Assembly (NCBI GenBank): GCA_002366775.1
Contig: DFBW01000174.1
Span: 1-6,372, forward strand
Length of the DNA: 6,372 bases
Direction of reading: 5' to 3'
Source: Roseovarius sp. UBA3070
GTDB taxonomy: Bacteria > Pseudomonadota > Alphaproteobacteria > Rhodobacterales > Rhodobacteraceae
Under the pieces are notes generated by a model. It saw only the letters and a program-made list of their open reading frames with translations. It ran no database searches and was not told where the DNA came from. Position numbers and translations under genes: made by a program. Positions 5,585-6,372 of the stretch are shown here, piece by piece. Position 1 is the stretch's first letter. Each line of letters begins with the position of its first letter.

Positions 5585-6372
5585 ATGTTTTATCGTGAAG
5601 CAGGTGACTTCAAGACCTCCTACAGTGAGGACAACCAAACCTTTCCGATCAAGTTTGACCGGTGGCGTTATTACTTTGTTCTGCTGGTGGCTTTTGCCGT
5701 CGTGCCGTTCCTGATCAATGATTATTGGGTCAATGCGGTGTTCCTGCCGTTCCTGATCTATTCCATTGCGGCGATCGGGCTGAATATTCTGGTTGGATAT
5801 TGCGGACAGGTCTCATTGGGTACGGGCGGGTTTATGGCTGTGGGGGCCTATGCCTGTTACAAGCTGATGACCAGCTTTCCCGAGGTGAACATCTTTTTCC
5901 ACGTTCTGATGTCAGGCGGGATTACCGCGCTGGTTTGTGTGGCGTTTGGCCTGCCAAGTCTGCGGATCAAGGGGTTTTACCTGGCTGTGGCCACGCTGGC
6001 TGCGCAGTTCTTCCTTGTCTGGTTGTTCAACAAAGTGGCGTGGTTTTACAACTATTCCGCGTCGGGTCAGATCAACTCGCCTGAGCGCACTGTGTTTGGC
6101 GTGCCCGTCACCGGCGCCCAGACAGAGCCTTGGGCGGCCTATATGTTCTGCCTTGTTTTCCTGGTGATCTGTGCCGTGATAGCGCGCAATCTGACGCGCG
6201 GCATGCAGGGTCGCAAATGGATGGCCATTCGGGATATGGATATTGCGGCTGAAATCATCGGGGTGAACCCGCTGAAGGCCAAGCTGAGCGCTTTTGGGGT
6301 GTCGGGCTTTTTCGTCGGCATCTCTGGCGCGCTGTTCTTTGCGGTTTATTTGGGCGCTGTTGAAGTGGGCGA
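5585..6372 (+). CDS. ABC transporter permease, LivM type (3' end beyond the window)
   Basis: This is the second membrane subunit of the importer, open through the right edge with 262 codons visible. A hydrophilic N-terminal stretch of about 28 residues (MFYREAGDFKTSY onward) precedes the first helix at about 29-45. The next helix (about 51-70) leads into GYCGQVSLGTGGFMAVGAYA (71-90), the LivM counterpart of GQxSLGHAAFxGxGAY. LPSLRIKGFYLAVATLA matches the conserved LRLRGxYFAIxTL segment. The coupling loop GRKWMAIRDMDIAAEIIGVN starts at Gly209, followed by KLSAFGVSGFFVGISGALF. No stop or frameshift is present in the visible part. The usual family length is roughly 320-420 aa, so about 60-150 residues are missing. 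The ATG at 5585 sits 5 bases after the LivH-type stop. It should be followed by the solute-binding protein and a LivF-type ATPase, which is expectation, not observation. Confidence 0.94.
   Translation, partial: MFYREAGDFKTSYSEDNQTFPIKFDRWRYYFVLLVAFAVVPFLINDYWVNAVFLPFLIYSIAAIGLNILVGYCGQVSLGTGGFMAVGAYACYKLMTSFPEVNIFFHVLMSGGITALVCVAFGLPSLRIKGFYLAVATLAAQFFLVWLFNKVAWFYNYSASGQINSPERTVFGVPVTGAQTEPWAAYMFCLVFLVICAVIARNLTRGMQGRKWMAIRDMDIAAEIIGVNPLKAKLSAFGVSGFFVGISGALFFAVYLGAVEVG

Noticed and set aside
5703..5758. 14-base direct repeat TGCCGTTCCTGATC, two copies 42 bases apart
   Set aside because: Both copies are in frame inside the LivM-type gene and encode the same short hydrophobic string PFLI in adjacent helices. 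Coincidence under membrane-protein codon bias is enough explanation.

Overview
The window looks like a chromosomal segment of an alphaproteobacterium, most likely the Roseobacter/Rhodobacteraceae group. This rests on moderate-to-high GC codon use, the protein style, and a PAS-type sensor kinase beside an acyl-CoA ligase and a LivGHM-type ABC transporter. The genus assignment is inference. There are no mobile elements, rRNA or tRNA genes, CRISPR arrays or prophage-like sequence, and genes cover almost every base.

Layout. On the minus strand, 1-1007 holds the N-terminal 335 codons of a sensor histidine kinase that runs off the left edge: PAS, coiled coil, PAS, then the phospho-accepting H-box. 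A 151-bp gap (1008-1158) separates it from a plus-strand operon that reaches the right edge. The gap holds an AT-rich inverted repeat and a good sigma70-like promoter for the operon. The operon runs: AMP-forming acyl-CoA ligase (1159-3168); a small exported four-cysteine protein of unknown function (3165-3677, ATGA overlap); LivG-type ATPase (3709-4530); LivH-type permease (4566-5579); and LivM-type permease (5585 to beyond 6372).

How the genes work together (inference). The ABC components belong to the hydrophobic/branched-chain amino acid transporter family. The lead gene of the transcript is a carboxylate-CoA ligase, which suggests uptake of a carboxylic acid (fatty, aromatic or terpenoid-type) followed by CoA trapping, rather than leucine/isoleucine/valine import. 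The divergent cytoplasmic PAS kinase is a natural candidate for controlling the operon. The solute-binding protein and second ATPase (LivF-type) expected for a complete transporter are not in the window and probably lie to the right.

The points most worth a second look are: a likely TTG start for the ligase, placed after a near-perfect Shine-Dalgarno; the unrecognised exported cysteine protein inside the ligase-transporter operon; two tiny ORFs that bridge the only two wide intergenic gaps in the operon; and the divergent control region. Nothing here is clearly a new kind of system. The cluster is a recognisable type whose substrate is not determined by the sequence.
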